Assembly: GCF_000974445.1 (NCBI RefSeq)
Contig: NZ_BBOJ01000026.1
Location: forward strand, 1 to 64,000
DNA: 64,000 nucleotides
From: Lentzea aerocolonigenes
Lineage (GTDB): Bacteria; Actinomycetota; Actinomycetes; Mycobacteriales; Pseudonocardiaceae
Direction: 5' to 3'
The translations under genes and the position numbers were made by a program. Positions 34,447 to 43,693 of this stretch are shown in pieces. The first letter of the stretch is position 1, and every line of letters starts with the position of its first letter. The notes under the pieces are model-generated. The model searched no databases, was not told the DNA's origin, and saw only the letters and a program-made list of their open reading frames with translations.

Positions 34447-35296
34447 CCCAGCGCTTCAGCTCTTCCCTCGGCCAGCCGGGATCGCCGTCGCGGGCGAACC
34501 TCGCCCACGCCTGCGCGATGTCGCCGCGGAACATGTCCGGCACGTCCGCGCCGTGGTGGGCAGGCTTTTTTGCGTAGATCGACCGGAACGCGCGTCCGTG
34601 CTCGTCGGCGAGCCTCATCGTCGGCCGTTGGAAGAGATCGGCGTCCTCGTCGGCCGTGTGGCACACCAGGAGATCCACGTCGTACGGGCCTTCCAACGGT
34701 GAGCGCGGCAGCGAGTCGCCGTCCACGATCGGTTGGTACAGCACGACTTCCGGGTCCGCGGCCCGCTGCACCTCGACCGCTTCGGCAGGCGTGAAGAACC
34801 TGCCCGCGAGGCTGTGCGCGATGGCGCGGTGGAACAGCCCTCGCGCGGCGGGCATGACCATCAGGCTCGCGACGGTCTGCGCTCCCGACGACTGTCCCGC
34901 GACGGTGACGTTGCCGGGATCTCCGCCGTAGCGCTTGATGTTGCGCTGGATCCACCGCAACGCCGAGACGACGTCGAGCAGGCCGCGGTTGTGCGGAACC
35001 CCTTCCAGGGCACCGTACCCGTCGACCGCGAGCCGGTAGTTGCAGCTGACGAAGACGATTCCGTGCGACGCGAGGACGTCGCCGGCGTACTCGGGCTGGG
35101 ACGACGAGCCGACGGTGTTCGCGCCGCCGTGGACCCACAGGAGCACCGGCGCCGGACCGTCCACAGCGGACCAGACGTTGAGGGTGTGCGCGTCACCGAA
35201 CTCGCCGGCCGGCTCGCCGTCGCTGTCCACAGGAGGGTGGAGGCGCAGCGGGCCGACCGGCGGTTCCGCGTACCTGATGCCGAGGTGAACGCTCAG
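34430..35296 (-). CDS. short type-B carboxylesterase-like protein
   Basis: The frame has the carboxylesterase core: GIRYAEPPVGPLRL, the oxyanion loop VLLWVHGGANTVG, the nucleophile GQSSGAQT and the acid region TADEDADLF. It has about 288 residues instead of roughly 490, and the catalytic His near the end is not obvious. No ATG, GTG or TTG fits the conserved start. A CTG at 35296 overlaps the stop of the upstream gene as CTGA and is the best candidate. The 3' end overlaps the convergent SGNH gene by 17 bp. It may be decayed. Confidence 0.6.
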   Translation of the reverse strand: MSVHLGIRYAEPPVGPLRLHPPVDSDGEPAGEFGDAHTLNVWSAVDGPAPVLLWVHGGANTVGSSSQPEYAGDVLASHGIVFVSCNYRLAVDGYGALEGVPHNRGLLDVVSALRWIQRNIKRYGGDPGNVTVAGQSSGAQTVASLMVMPAARGLFHRAIAHSLAGRFFTPAEAVEVQRAADPEVVLYQPIVDGDSLPRSPLEGPYDVDLLVCHTADEDADLFQRPTMRLADEHGRAFRSIYAKKPAHHGADVPDMFRGDIAQAWARFARDGDPGWPREELKRWVSSPS

Positions 35297-37683
35297 GCCT
35301 GCACCGACACCTGGTGCGAGACCGGCAGCACGCGCAGGTTCGCCGCCGCCCGTTCGAGTTGGGAGAGCACGCTCGGCCGCAGCCCCGCGATCTCCAGGTC
35401 GGCCACGGGACCGGCCATCTCCTGCAGCAGCACCTGCTGCGGGTGATCGCCCTCGGCCTCGGCCACCGCCAGCACGCGGAACGGCGTGCCCGGCGCGAAG
35501 ATCACGCGTTCCTCGGTGGCCACGGCGACGCGGTCCGCCACCTCGACCCGGCGGCCGGTGACCGACCACAGCAGGTACTCGGTGACGCCCTCGATGCGCT
35601 GCGACGGGTTCGCGACGGCGTCCAGCAGGCCGTGCTCGACCAGCACGTCACCGGAGCGGTAGCGGCGCGGGCCGGTCGGACCGGTCACGCCCCACACCGT
35701 CGCCACGCCGTTGTGCACCGGCAGGCGGTTCAGGCCGGAGACGATGCACGCGACGTACGGGCGCAACCGCCCGAGGCGTCCCATGCGGAGCGTGTCGACG
35801 ACCATTTCTTCGTCCTGCGACACGCACGCGAGCAACGCCGTCAGGTCGGTGACCATGGCCTCGAACGCGGCCGGGTCCTCCTCCGCGTCGGGACGCTGGG
35901 CCAGCAACCGGCAGACCGTGGCCGCGTGCACGCTGTAACGCTCGCCGAGCGCACGGCGGACCGTGTCACGTTCCGCGTCCGAGCTGCTGTGGTCCGGCAG
36001 AACCGTCTCGCGTTCGCCGTTGTCCTCCGGCGGGATCTCCCACATGGCCAGCGGCTGCAACGGCAGCGGGCCGTCCACCCGGAAGCGGACGGGGCTCGAG
36101 TCCGGGTCGGACGACGGGAACGCGGCCTCGTCGGGGTCGTCCAGCGCGTGCGACGTCACCGTCGCGATCGCCGGACCGGAGTCCATGCTCACGAACGCGG
36201 GTCTTTCGAACTCCGGTTCGGGCTCCGCCGGGATGACCGGGGTGAACAGACCGCCGCCGCTGTCCGAGTCGCGCGCCGACAACGCGTGCGCGGCCGCGCT
36301 CAACGCCGAGGCGACCTGAGCGGGGGTGCCGGTCGGCGTGGTCGGGGGCGGTGGCGGAGGTGCCGACACCGTGGCGTCGCAGAACACGAGACGCAGCAGC
36401 TTGCGCACCTCAGGCTCAAGACGTTCCACGAGAGCAGCACCGTGCACAGCGACCGCACCGGGCGTGGTGCGTCCAGGCGTGCCCACGGTCAGACGTGCCC
36501 ACTCCGGGTCAACGGGCTGAGAGCGCACTTCTGCCGCGTTGTACGGCTCGTCCTGCTCACGCACCCACAGACCGGAGGGGACGACCTCCAGCACGACGCC
36601 GTCGCCGAGAGAGAACACACCGGGCGACACCTCGGCCAGTCCTGGCACGGGAGCGCGATAGCCGGACACGACCGGAACACCCTCGTTCGGCGTGCACAGC
36701 ACCTCGGTCACGAACGGCCGCCACGTCTGCTGCCCGCGCGGGTCGACCGCGATCACCGCGGGCCCACCGGTGCGCAGGTTGCCGACCGGCAGGCCGGTGA
36801 ACATCGCGATCGGTTCGCCGAGCTGGTCGGCGACGAGCCTGCCGAGACCGGAGTCGATGCCGTACGGCACCAGCCGCACGCGCGACCGGGCCGCCTGGGG
36901 CAGCGCGGTCAACAGGCGGCACACCTCGTCGGTCGGGATCGCCGACTGGCCCGGCCCGCCGACGACGACCGTCAGCACGTTCTCCCGGCACGGCAGCGCC
37001 ACGATCGGGCGCGAGTCCTGGGCCGCCGGGTCGAACGGCGGCTGCTGAGCGCGCAGCCAGAGCCCGGCGGGAATCGGTTCGGAGATGCCGATCTCGCCCG
37101 TCGGCCACGGGGAGTTCGGGTCCATCGCCTCCCACTGCGGCACCGGGAAGCGGCGGCCGAACGGCATCGGCGACGCGTTCGGCTGGAACCTCACCCAGCT
37201 GCCGTAGCCCTGGGTGCCCACGACGAACGCGGCTCCGGGAACCGTGGTCAGCACCCCGTCCGGTGCCACGACCTCGGCCTGGAGCTGCTCGGCCAGCCAC
37301 TGCGCCGGCGCGGTGGGCCGCATCGTGCCCGCGTGCGACACCGCGAGCCGGATGGGCCCGCGACCGCTGAGCGCGCTCACGACGTGAGGCCAGAAAGTGC
37401 TTTGGTCACCGCTCGGGAAGTCCACCACGACCACGGTCCTGCCGCGGTCGACCGGCAGCGTGCGGGCGAGGCCCGTCGCAGCCTGGCTGGGGCCTTCAGG
37501 TGCGGAAACAACGAGCGTCGCCCCGACGAAACTCGCCGCGAACGGCGTTCGCTGGGGCAGTGGCTCCGGCTGCGGCACTGCTGCCGGGGGCTGCTCGACG
37601 GGGTACAGATCCGTGTTCGTCATCGGCTCCGAACTCTGGGTCTGTGTTTGCTGGTCGCCATGGGCGGCGGCACGTCGGCCCAT
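35293..37683 (-). CDS. large multidomain protein with ART-like C-terminus
   Basis: The 796-residue cytoplasmic protein has a Pro/Gln-rich start, two repeated alpha/beta modules (residues about 40-190 and 215-390, each with a helix of the form LAxxLxxxV), a Pro-rich linker near 440, and an acidic central part. The C-terminal region of about 620-790 has RRYRSGDVLVEHGLLDA and EERVIFAPGTPFRVLAV. This C-terminal layout resembles Arg-specific ADP-ribosyltransferases, but the Ser-Thr-Ser and Glu-x-Glu residues are missing. ATG at 37683 is 13 bases after GGAGGT; TTG at 37686 is possible. No activity can be assigned. Confidence 0.6.
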   Translation of the reverse strand: MGRRAAAHGDQQTQTQSSEPMTNTDLYPVEQPPAAVPQPEPLPQRTPFAASFVGATLVVSAPEGPSQAATGLARTLPVDRGRTVVVVDFPSGDQSTFWPHVVSALSGRGPIRLAVSHAGTMRPTAPAQWLAEQLQAEVVAPDGVLTTVPGAAFVVGTQGYGSWVRFQPNASPMPFGRRFPVPQWEAMDPNSPWPTGEIGISEPIPAGLWLRAQQPPFDPAAQDSRPIVALPCRENVLTVVVGGPGQSAIPTDEVCRLLTALPQAARSRVRLVPYGIDSGLGRLVADQLGEPIAMFTGLPVGNLRTGGPAVIAVDPRGQQTWRPFVTEVLCTPNEGVPVVSGYRAPVPGLAEVSPGVFSLGDGVVLEVVPSGLWVREQDEPYNAAEVRSQPVDPEWARLTVGTPGRTTPGAVAVHGAALVERLEPEVRKLLRLVFCDATVSAPPPPPPTTPTGTPAQVASALSAAAHALSARDSDSGGGLFTPVIPAEPEPEFERPAFVSMDSGPAIATVTSHALDDPDEAAFPSSDPDSSPVRFRVDGPLPLQPLAMWEIPPEDNGERETVLPDHSSSDAERDTVRRALGERYSVHAATVCRLLAQRPDAEEDPAAFEAMVTDLTALLACVSQDEEMVVDTLRMGRLGRLRPYVACIVSGLNRLPVHNGVATVWGVTGPTGPRRYRSGDVLVEHGLLDAVANPSQRIEGVTEYLLWSVTGRRVEVADRVAVATEERVIFAPGTPFRVLAVAEAEGDHPQQVLLQEMAGPVADLEIAGLRPSVLSQLERAAANLRVLPVSHQVSVQA

Positions 37684-37792
37684 CAAGCGCCTGATCACCT
37701 CCGTGCCATCCCGTTCACTCGCCCTTTCGGCTTAATCGGGCAACGGGGGTGCACGCTACCAAGACGCGCAGCACTCATGTCACCCAGTCGGG

Positions 37793-38473
37793 TTATTTGA
37801 TCTCATCCGATCGAGTCAGCCACACGGCGCGCGCTCGTCCACACACTCCGTGAGGGCCGATGATTGCTGATGCGGAGTACGCCTTGCGACCTTCGCGGCC
37901 AAGTTCCCACGCAAGGAGCAAGTGGTCCACGCCCAGCTCGACCGGACGCTCGACCTGAGCGACGAAGGTGCCGAGCACGAACGCGGGCCCGCCGTCCGGG
38001 GCCACCGGCTGCGCGGACGGGCAGTCCAGCGCCGCCCACACGATCTCCGGCAGCACGTTCGTGCCGTCGTTCGGCAGCACGTCACCGGGCCGCCAGACAC
38101 CCGCCCACTCGCTGCGGCCGTCGAGCGGCCCCAGGAGCGCGGCGATGCCGTCCTCACGACCGGGCCCGCACCCGAAACACGTCGGGAACGGGTGCTTGTC
38201 GCGCCACGGCACCTTCGCGGCGGCCGCGCGGGCCTCGTCCAGCGTCGGAGCGGCGGGAACGTCGAGGTCGAGCGTCGCGGGCTCGGCGGAGGCGATCACC
38301 ACGTCACCGTCGAGCAGCTGCCCGTCGCGGACCTCCATCTCCCGGTCCAGCGGCACGGGCTTGCGCAAACGGACACTGACCGCCTGCGAGTCGACGTGCG
38401 CGGCGAGCAGGCCCGCCGAATATCCGCCGTTGCCCATTCCGGGCGGACCGTTGAACCGGCTGAGCACCTTCAT
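37793..38473 (-). CDS. hotdog-fold thioesterase-like protein
   Basis: The 226-residue protein begins MKVLSRFNGPPGMGNGGYSAGLLAA, a hotdog start in which Gly-Asn-Gly-Gly-Tyr begins the long helix. A second half (GPAFVLGTFVAQVERPVELG) suggests a double hotdog. A PTCFGCGPGRED segment in the middle is distinctive. Acyl-CoA thioester hydrolysis is the usual activity. Its ATG overlaps the stop of the YchJ gene by one base, so it is the second gene of that operon. Confidence 0.7.
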   Translation of the reverse strand: MKVLSRFNGPPGMGNGGYSAGLLAAHVDSQAVSVRLRKPVPLDREMEVRDGQLLDGDVVIASAEPATLDLDVPAAPTLDEARAAAAKVPWRDKHPFPTCFGCGPGREDGIAALLGPLDGRSEWAGVWRPGDVLPNDGTNVLPEIVWAALDCPSAQPVAPDGGPAFVLGTFVAQVERPVELGVDHLLLAWELGREGRKAYSASAIIGPHGVCGRARAVWLTRSDEIK

Positions 38474-38844
38474 CACAGCGCCTCCGCGTAAACCCACTGG
38501 CCGTTCTCCCGGACGAACCGGCTCCGTTCGTGCACGACGCCCCCGACGTAGTGCGCGCGGAACTCCACGACGCCCTCGTTCTGCAGCAGCCCGCCGTTCT
38601 CAGTTGCCAGAATTTCGAGCTTCAACCACCGGTCACCAGCGTCGGTTCCGGCGCTCGCGGGACGGTGCTTCGAGGCCCACGTCCTGAGCAGGTAGTCCTC
38701 ATCGGACACCGCGAAAGCGCTGTAGCGCGACCGCATCAGCTGCTCGGCGGTCGCCGCCGTGCGGGCTCCGGAGTGCAGCGCGCCACAACAGTCCACATAG
38801 GACTGGCCGGTGCCGCAGGGACACAGTTTGTTGTTCACGCACAC
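38473..38844 (-). CDS. YchJ-family SEC-C protein
   Basis: The 123-residue protein starts with the metal-binding SEC-C motif (CPCGTGQSYVDCCG) and the YchJ helix pattern TAEQLMRSRYSAFAVSDEDYLLRTWAS. The C-terminal sheet ends FVRENGQWVYAEAL. It is an NTF2-like fold family (UPF0225) of unknown function. GTG at 38838 is an alternative start. It is co-transcribed with the hotdog gene. Confidence 0.88.
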   Translation of the reverse strand: MCVNNKLCPCGTGQSYVDCCGALHSGARTAATAEQLMRSRYSAFAVSDEDYLLRTWASKHRPASAGTDAGDRWLKLEILATENGGLLQNEGVVEFRAHYVGGVVHERSRFVRENGQWVYAEAL

Positions 38845-38934
38845 ATTGTGCCTGGTGAACCCGTTAGAACCGATGCCGCACCCCGTACGTACACCTTGTC
38901 AAGACTGACTCGCGGGAGGCAGAGGAGACGGCAA

Positions 38935-39486
38935 GTGAGTGTCGACAGCAGGACTGAGCTCGTTCCGCTCCGCACGTGGTTCGGGCTGCGCTGGCGCGGC
39001 TACGACCGCGACGAGGTGGACGACTACGTCGCCGAACTGGAAGCCGAGCTTCGCCTGGTCACCGCCGACCGGGACGCCTCGGAGGCGAGGGCGGAAGCCC
39101 TGGCCAGCAGGTTGGTCTCGGTCCAGGAGGAGAACGCCGGCCTGCAGGACGGCCTGCACCGCATCTGCCTGACCCCGATCGACCCGAAGGGCCTGCCGGA
39201 ACGGCTCGCCCGAATGGTCGCCCTGGCCGACGAAGAACGCCGGGAAGTCATCAGGGACGCCCAGCTCAAAGCGTTGATGATCGTCGGAGAGGCGGAACAG
39301 CGCGCCCGCAAGCTCGACGAGGAGGCGGCCCAGAAGCGCGAGCAGATCCGCGAGGACTTCCGCCTCGCGATGTCGGCCCGCCGAGCCGAGGCGATGCGCG
39401 CGCTCGCGGAACTGCGCAACGTCGCCCTGGACGAGGCCGAACGCATCATCGCCGAGGCCAAAGTGCTGAGCGCGCGAACCGACTAG
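38935..39486 (+). CDS. DivIVA-domain coiled-coil protein
   Basis: The 183-residue protein has the short N-terminal DivIVA-like signature FGLRWRGYDRDEVDDYVAEL at residues about 15-35. A continuous coiled coil to the end follows, with heptads rich in Glu/Ala/Arg. In actinobacteria such proteins (SepIVA/Wag31 relatives) mark poles or septa and guide wall synthesis. The GTG follows GAGGAGA. It stands alone and ends at a bidirectional terminator. Confidence 0.82.
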   Translation: MSVDSRTELVPLRTWFGLRWRGYDRDEVDDYVAELEAELRLVTADRDASEARAEALASRLVSVQEENAGLQDGLHRICLTPIDPKGLPERLARMVALADEERREVIRDAQLKALMIVGEAEQRARKLDEEAAQKREQIREDFRLAMSARRAEAMRALAELRNVALDEAERIIAEAKVLSARTD

Positions 39487-39512
39487 AAACATTTCGCACG
39501 TTCTCGCGAACG

Positions 39513-39547
39513 GCCGGGCGGAGAGACCCGAAGAATCTCCGCCCGGC
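39513..39547. terminator. bidirectional terminator, perfect 12-bp stem
   Basis: GCCGGGCGGAGA and TCTCCGCCCGGC are exact inverted copies around an 11-base loop, between the convergent DivIVA-like and GNAT genes. The right arm reaches the GNAT stop codon. Confidence 0.8.
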
Positions 39548-40062
39548 TATTCGTCGTGGAAGTCCGGCACCGTGGTCACACCGGTCTGCCAGTCGCGGCG
39601 CAGAATCGCATATCCCACGGAGTCGTGCTTGTGCCCCGACGAGTCCGGCCACGCCTTGCGGTAATGCGCTTCCTTGACGTATCCGCACCGCCGGAACACG
39701 CGCCGCATCGCCACGTTGTCCTGCCGTGTCGTGCCCTCGATCCGTTCGACGTGAGCGAACTCGCCGAACAACCGGTCGGTCAGCCACGTGACGGCGTCGC
39801 GCCCGAGCCCCTTCCCCCGGTGCCGCTCGCTGATCCGCAGGTCGAACATCGGCGTCTCGTCCTCGAGGTCGAAGAGCCGGACGATCCCCGCCCGTTCACC
39901 GTCGGCCTCGATCCAGTACGTCTCGTCGTCGTAGTACCCCTCGGCGACCCGTTTCAGCACATCGGCGCGTTCGACGATTTCGATCGTGTGGAACGGCCAG
40001 CGTTCGCCGGCGAGGAAGTCGGCCAGCGCCTCACCGTCGGCGGCATCGAATTTGGTGAACAC
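39547..40062 (-). CDS. GNAT N-acetyltransferase (RimJ/RimL-like)
   Basis: The 171-residue enzyme has the GNAT acetyl-CoA motif LRISERHRGKGLGRDAVTWL and the late strand/helix NVAMRRVFRRCGYVKEAHYR, which is typical of the RimJ/RimL subgroup. It starts with GTG. The substrate is unknown; proteins, aminoglycosides and small amines are all used by the family. It is divergent from the MHYT gene. Confidence 0.85.
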   Translation of the reverse strand: MFTKFDAADGEALADFLAGERWPFHTIEIVERADVLKRVAEGYYDDETYWIEADGERAGIVRLFDLEDETPMFDLRISERHRGKGLGRDAVTWLTDRLFGEFAHVERIEGTTRQDNVAMRRVFRRCGYVKEAHYRKAWPDSSGHKHDSVGYAILRRDWQTGVTTVPDFHDE

Positions 40063-40186
40063 CCGGGCCTCTCATTCACGTTGTGCGGCACGCCTTACGC
40101 ATACGACATCCGTATCACCGCTGTTGGGGTGACAAGTGTCCACAAAGGTCTTGCGTCACATAGATTTGCGATGTTTCCATCCCCGC

Positions 40187-40954
40187 ATGGACATGGGGAC
40201 GCTCACGCCGATCACGGCCTACATCATCGCGTGCATCGGCTCGGCCCTGGGCCTCCTCTCCAGCGAACGCGCACGGAACGCGACCGGCGCGGCACGCAAC
40301 GGGTGGCTCGCGGTGGCCGCGGTGTCCATCGGCGGACTCGGCATCTGGGGCATGCACTTCACCGCGATGCTCGGCACGTGGATGGGCGCGACGGTCGCCT
40401 ACGACATCCCCGTCACCCTGCTGAGCATGATCGTCGCTGTACTGGTGGTCGGCACGGGACTGCTCCTGACACTGCGCCGGGGCGACGAGCGCCTCCGCAC
40501 ACTCGCGGCGGGCGGACTCGTCACGGGCCTGGGCGTCGCCGCGATGCACTACACCGGCATGTCGGCCATCGTGATCAACGCCGAGATCACCTACAACCCC
40601 GTCGTCGTGGCGCTCTCCGTCGCGATCGCCGTGGTCGCCGCCACCGCCGCACTGTGGTTCACGAGGAACGTCAGCGGCCCGCTCGCCGTCCTCGGCGCCT
40701 CCCTGGTGATGGGACTCGCCGTCACCGGCATGCACTACACCGGCATGCACGCCATGAACATCAAGCTCGACGAGCTCGCCCCGGTCGCCGTCAGCAACTC
40801 CGAGGAACTGATCACGTCGTTGATCATCAGCGGCGCGGGGTTCAGCGTCATCATCGTCTTCCTGCTCGCCCTCACGTCCTCCGACGAGGAAGGCCGCGAG
40901 GAGGCCGAGCTGCTCAACCGCGTCCTGCGGCGGACCGAGTCGCGGGGGCAGTGA
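40187..40954 (+). CDS. MHYT-domain membrane sensor
   Basis: The 255-residue protein has seven membrane segments and three MHYT-type motifs (GMHFTAM, AMHYTGM, GMHYTGMH), which are proposed to bind copper and sense oxygen, CO or NO. Unlike many homologues it has no GGDEF/EAL or kinase domain. It ends in a short acidic cytoplasmic tail (SSDEEGREEAELLNRVL), so a partner must carry the output. ATG at 40193 is an alternative start. Confidence 0.88.
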   Translation: MDMGTLTPITAYIIACIGSALGLLSSERARNATGAARNGWLAVAAVSIGGLGIWGMHFTAMLGTWMGATVAYDIPVTLLSMIVAVLVVGTGLLLTLRRGDERLRTLAAGGLVTGLGVAAMHYTGMSAIVINAEITYNPVVVALSVAIAVVAATAALWFTRNVSGPLAVLGASLVMGLAVTGMHYTGMHAMNIKLDELAPVAVSNSEELITSLIISGAGFSVIIVFLLALTSSDEEGREEAELLNRVLRRTESRGQ

Positions 40955-40969
40955 GCACGATCGCCCGCG

Positions 40970-43693
40970 TCACGTGCAGGGCGGCTCGTAGCGCAGACCG
41001 GGGAAGTAGCGGTCCCACTCCGCCCGCGTGATCACCGGACGCGCCGTCTCGCACACCCACCTGCCCGCCTCGTCCACGTCGGCGAGCGGGCGGCTGGGCA
41101 CCTTCCACAGCAGCGCGGTGCCGTCGTCGCTGCCGGTCGCGAGCGTGTTCCCGTCCGGGCCGAACGCGACCGACACGACGGCGCTGCCGTGGCCGGTGAA
41201 CGTGGCGATCCGCCTGGGCCACCGGGCGTCCGCGAGGTCCCACAGGCGCGTGGTCTGGTCGACGCCCGCCGTGGCGAGCATCCGGCCGTCGCCGCGGAAG
41301 GCGACGGAGCGGACGATCCCGTCGTGGCCGCTGATCGTGCTGAGCCGGCGCGGCGCCCGCGGGTCCGAGGTGTCCCAGAGCACCACGAGACCGTCCTGGC
41401 CCGCGGTGGCGAGCAACGTGCCGTCCGGGCTGAAGGCGAGCCACACCACCGGTGCGGTGTGAGCCGTCAGGAACACCGGGTGCTCCGGGTCGGACAGGCG
41501 CCACACGGCGGCGCGGTGATCCCAGCCCGCGGTGGCCACCACGTCGTCGTCCGCGCCGAACGCCACGGAGACGAGGCCGTCCGCGTGGCCGCGCAGCGTG
41601 GCGACCTCCTCGCCGGTGCGGGTGTTCCAGACCTTCGCGGTCCGGTCGGTGCTCGCGGTCGCGACCAGGGTGCCGTCGCGGCTGAACGCCACCGCGTTGA
41701 CCTCGCGGGTGTGGCCGCTCAGCACGGCGCGGCCGGCGCGGTCGTCGGAGTTCCACAGGCGCGCCGTGTAGTCCCAGCCCGCCGTGGCCACCGTGCGGCC
41801 GTCCGGGCTGAACGCCGCCGCGTTCACGGTGCCGCGGTGACCGGTCAGCGTGGCGATCTCCTTCTGCTGGGCCACGTCCCACAGCTTCGCCGTGCCGTCG
41901 TGGCTCGACGTGACGACCATGCTCCCGTCCCCGTTGAACGCCACGGTGTTCACGTGACCGGCGTGGCCGCGCAGCCGGGCGAACGGCAGCGGGAACGTCT
42001 CGAGCAGACTCGTGCGCGCCTCGTCGGTAGGCGCGAGGCGGTAGGCCGCGAGGCTGAGCTGCGCGGCGAGCATCGGGTTCGAGCGGCGCAACGCGTCCGC
42101 CTTGCCCGCGACGATCTGGGACAACGCCACGTCCCGCTGCCGTGCTGCCGTGCGTTCGGCGTGCACGGCATAACCCGCCGCACCGACGACGAGCAGGAGC
42201 AGGACAGCCAGCGTCACCACCAGCTGGCGCGAGCGACGGGCCCGCCGCAGCTCCGCCGTCGCGCTGGCGTGCAGGAACTGGTGCTCACGCGTGCTGAGCA
42301 CGTCCGCGTGACCCGCCGCCCAGTCACGGGTGAGCGCGAGCCGCACGCCCCGGTACAGCGCGCCGGGGTCCTGCCCCAGCGACTCCCAGGCCTGCGCCGC
42401 CTCGGTGAGCCTGCGGTGCAGCCGCAGTCCCTCGTGGTCCTCCGCGAGCCAGTCGCGCAGCCTCGGCCAGCGCCGCAGCAACGCCTCGTGCGCCAGCTCG
42501 ACGCCGTCGCGGCCCGCGGTCAGCAGCCGTGCGGCGGTGAAGCGTTCGAGCACGACACCGACGTCCGGGTCGTCGTCCAGCTCGCCGTGCGCCACGACCC
42601 GTTTGACGTCACCGATGTCCTCGCCGACCGCGGTGAGCCGGCAGAAGAGGTTCCGCGCGAGCACCTGCTGGCGCGGCGTCAGTCCACTGTGGATCTCCTC
42701 GGCCGTCTGGGCGAGCGCGCCCGCGAGACCGCCCGCGGACTGGAAACCGCTCAGCGTCAACGTGTTCCCGCGTCTTCGCCGCCACGTCTCCAACAGCGCG
42801 TGCGACAACAGCGGCAACACACCGGGCTGACCGGTCGCCTCCGCGGCGATCGTCGCCTGCAACGAGCTCTCCAGCACGCACCCCACCCGGACGGCGGGCT
42901 GCACGATCGCGCGCTGCAGCTCAGTCGCGGTCATCGGGCCCACCGTGACCTGGCCGTCGCGCAACGCGTCGACGAGCTCGGGAAAAGCGGTGCAGTGCGC
43001 AAAGAAGTCCGCCCGCACCCCGATGACGACGCGGCACGGCGCGCCCGCCAGCAACGCGACGAACTCGGCCCGCTGCTCCTCGTCCCGGCACAGCGTGAAG
43101 ATCTCCTCGAACTGGTCCACGACGAGCATCGCGTCCGGCCCGCCGACCTCCTCCAGCCACCGGGCGCACTCCCGCACCGGTGACGGTCCCGGCGTGCCCA
43201 GCACCGCGGCTTCCAGGCGGGGCAGCAACCCCGCGCGCAACAGCGACGACTTGCCCGAGCCCGACGCCCCGAAGACCGCGACGAACCTGGTGCGCGACAA
43301 CGTGTCCAGCAGCTCCTCGACGAGCCGCTCACGTCCGAAGAACCGGTCGGCGTCCTCGCGCTGGAACGACCCGAGCCCCAGGTACGGTGCGAGGGAATCG
43401 TCCTCGGGCGGCGGAGTCTGCGCCGTCAGCTCAGCGGTGATCTCGTGCCAGCGCTGCTCCCACGACTCGACGTCGCCCTCGCACGCCCGCACGTACGCCA
43501 CCGTCACGTCGAGGCTCGGCAGCTTGCGCCCGCTCGCCGCGTCGGACAGGGCAGCCGCGGAGAAGTGCGCGCGCCGGGCCAGTTCGCGATAAGGCGGACC
43601 GCCCGCCTTCTCCCTCAGCTTCCGCAGATCCGCCGCGAACCGCAGCAGCGGCGTGTCCCCCGGATCCAGCGGACGTTCTCCCCGTGGCACCAA
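40970..43693 (-). CDS. HTH-nSTAND NTPase with seven WD40 repeats
   Basis: The 907-residue protein has an N-terminal XRE-type helix-turn-helix (residues about 15-75), an nSTAND1 NTPase domain with Walker A FGASGSGKSSLL and Walker B MLVVDQFEEIF, and a helical arm. A membrane segment near residue 500 (LVVTLAVLLLLVVGAAGYAV) precedes seven WD40 repeats, counted by the recurring GHxxxVxxVAF strand, that form a full propeller. Such proteins act as ligand-triggered switches in signalling or in defence. No effector domain is fused. It is divergent from the exported I36-like gene. Confidence 0.88.
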   Translation of the reverse strand: MVPRGERPLDPGDTPLLRFAADLRKLREKAGGPPYRELARRAHFSAAALSDAASGRKLPSLDVTVAYVRACEGDVESWEQRWHEITAELTAQTPPPEDDSLAPYLGLGSFQREDADRFFGRERLVEELLDTLSRTRFVAVFGASGSGKSSLLRAGLLPRLEAAVLGTPGPSPVRECARWLEEVGGPDAMLVVDQFEEIFTLCRDEEQRAEFVALLAGAPCRVVIGVRADFFAHCTAFPELVDALRDGQVTVGPMTATELQRAIVQPAVRVGCVLESSLQATIAAEATGQPGVLPLLSHALLETWRRRRGNTLTLSGFQSAGGLAGALAQTAEEIHSGLTPRQQVLARNLFCRLTAVGEDIGDVKRVVAHGELDDDPDVGVVLERFTAARLLTAGRDGVELAHEALLRRWPRLRDWLAEDHEGLRLHRRLTEAAQAWESLGQDPGALYRGVRLALTRDWAAGHADVLSTREHQFLHASATAELRRARRSRQLVVTLAVLLLLVVGAAGYAVHAERTAARQRDVALSQIVAGKADALRRSNPMLAAQLSLAAYRLAPTDEARTSLLETFPLPFARLRGHAGHVNTVAFNGDGSMVVTSSHDGTAKLWDVAQQKEIATLTGHRGTVNAAAFSPDGRTVATAGWDYTARLWNSDDRAGRAVLSGHTREVNAVAFSRDGTLVATASTDRTAKVWNTRTGEEVATLRGHADGLVSVAFGADDDVVATAGWDHRAAVWRLSDPEHPVFLTAHTAPVVWLAFSPDGTLLATAGQDGLVVLWDTSDPRAPRRLSTISGHDGIVRSVAFRGDGRMLATAGVDQTTRLWDLADARWPRRIATFTGHGSAVVSVAFGPDGNTLATGSDDGTALLWKVPSRPLADVDEAGRWVCETARPVITRAEWDRYFPGLRYEPPCT

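Noticed and set aside
35314-37800. 828-codon plus-strand frame opposite the ART-like protein gene
   Set aside because: Arg/His/Ala-rich shadow. The minus-strand frame has ribosome site, coherent domains and coupling to its neighbour.
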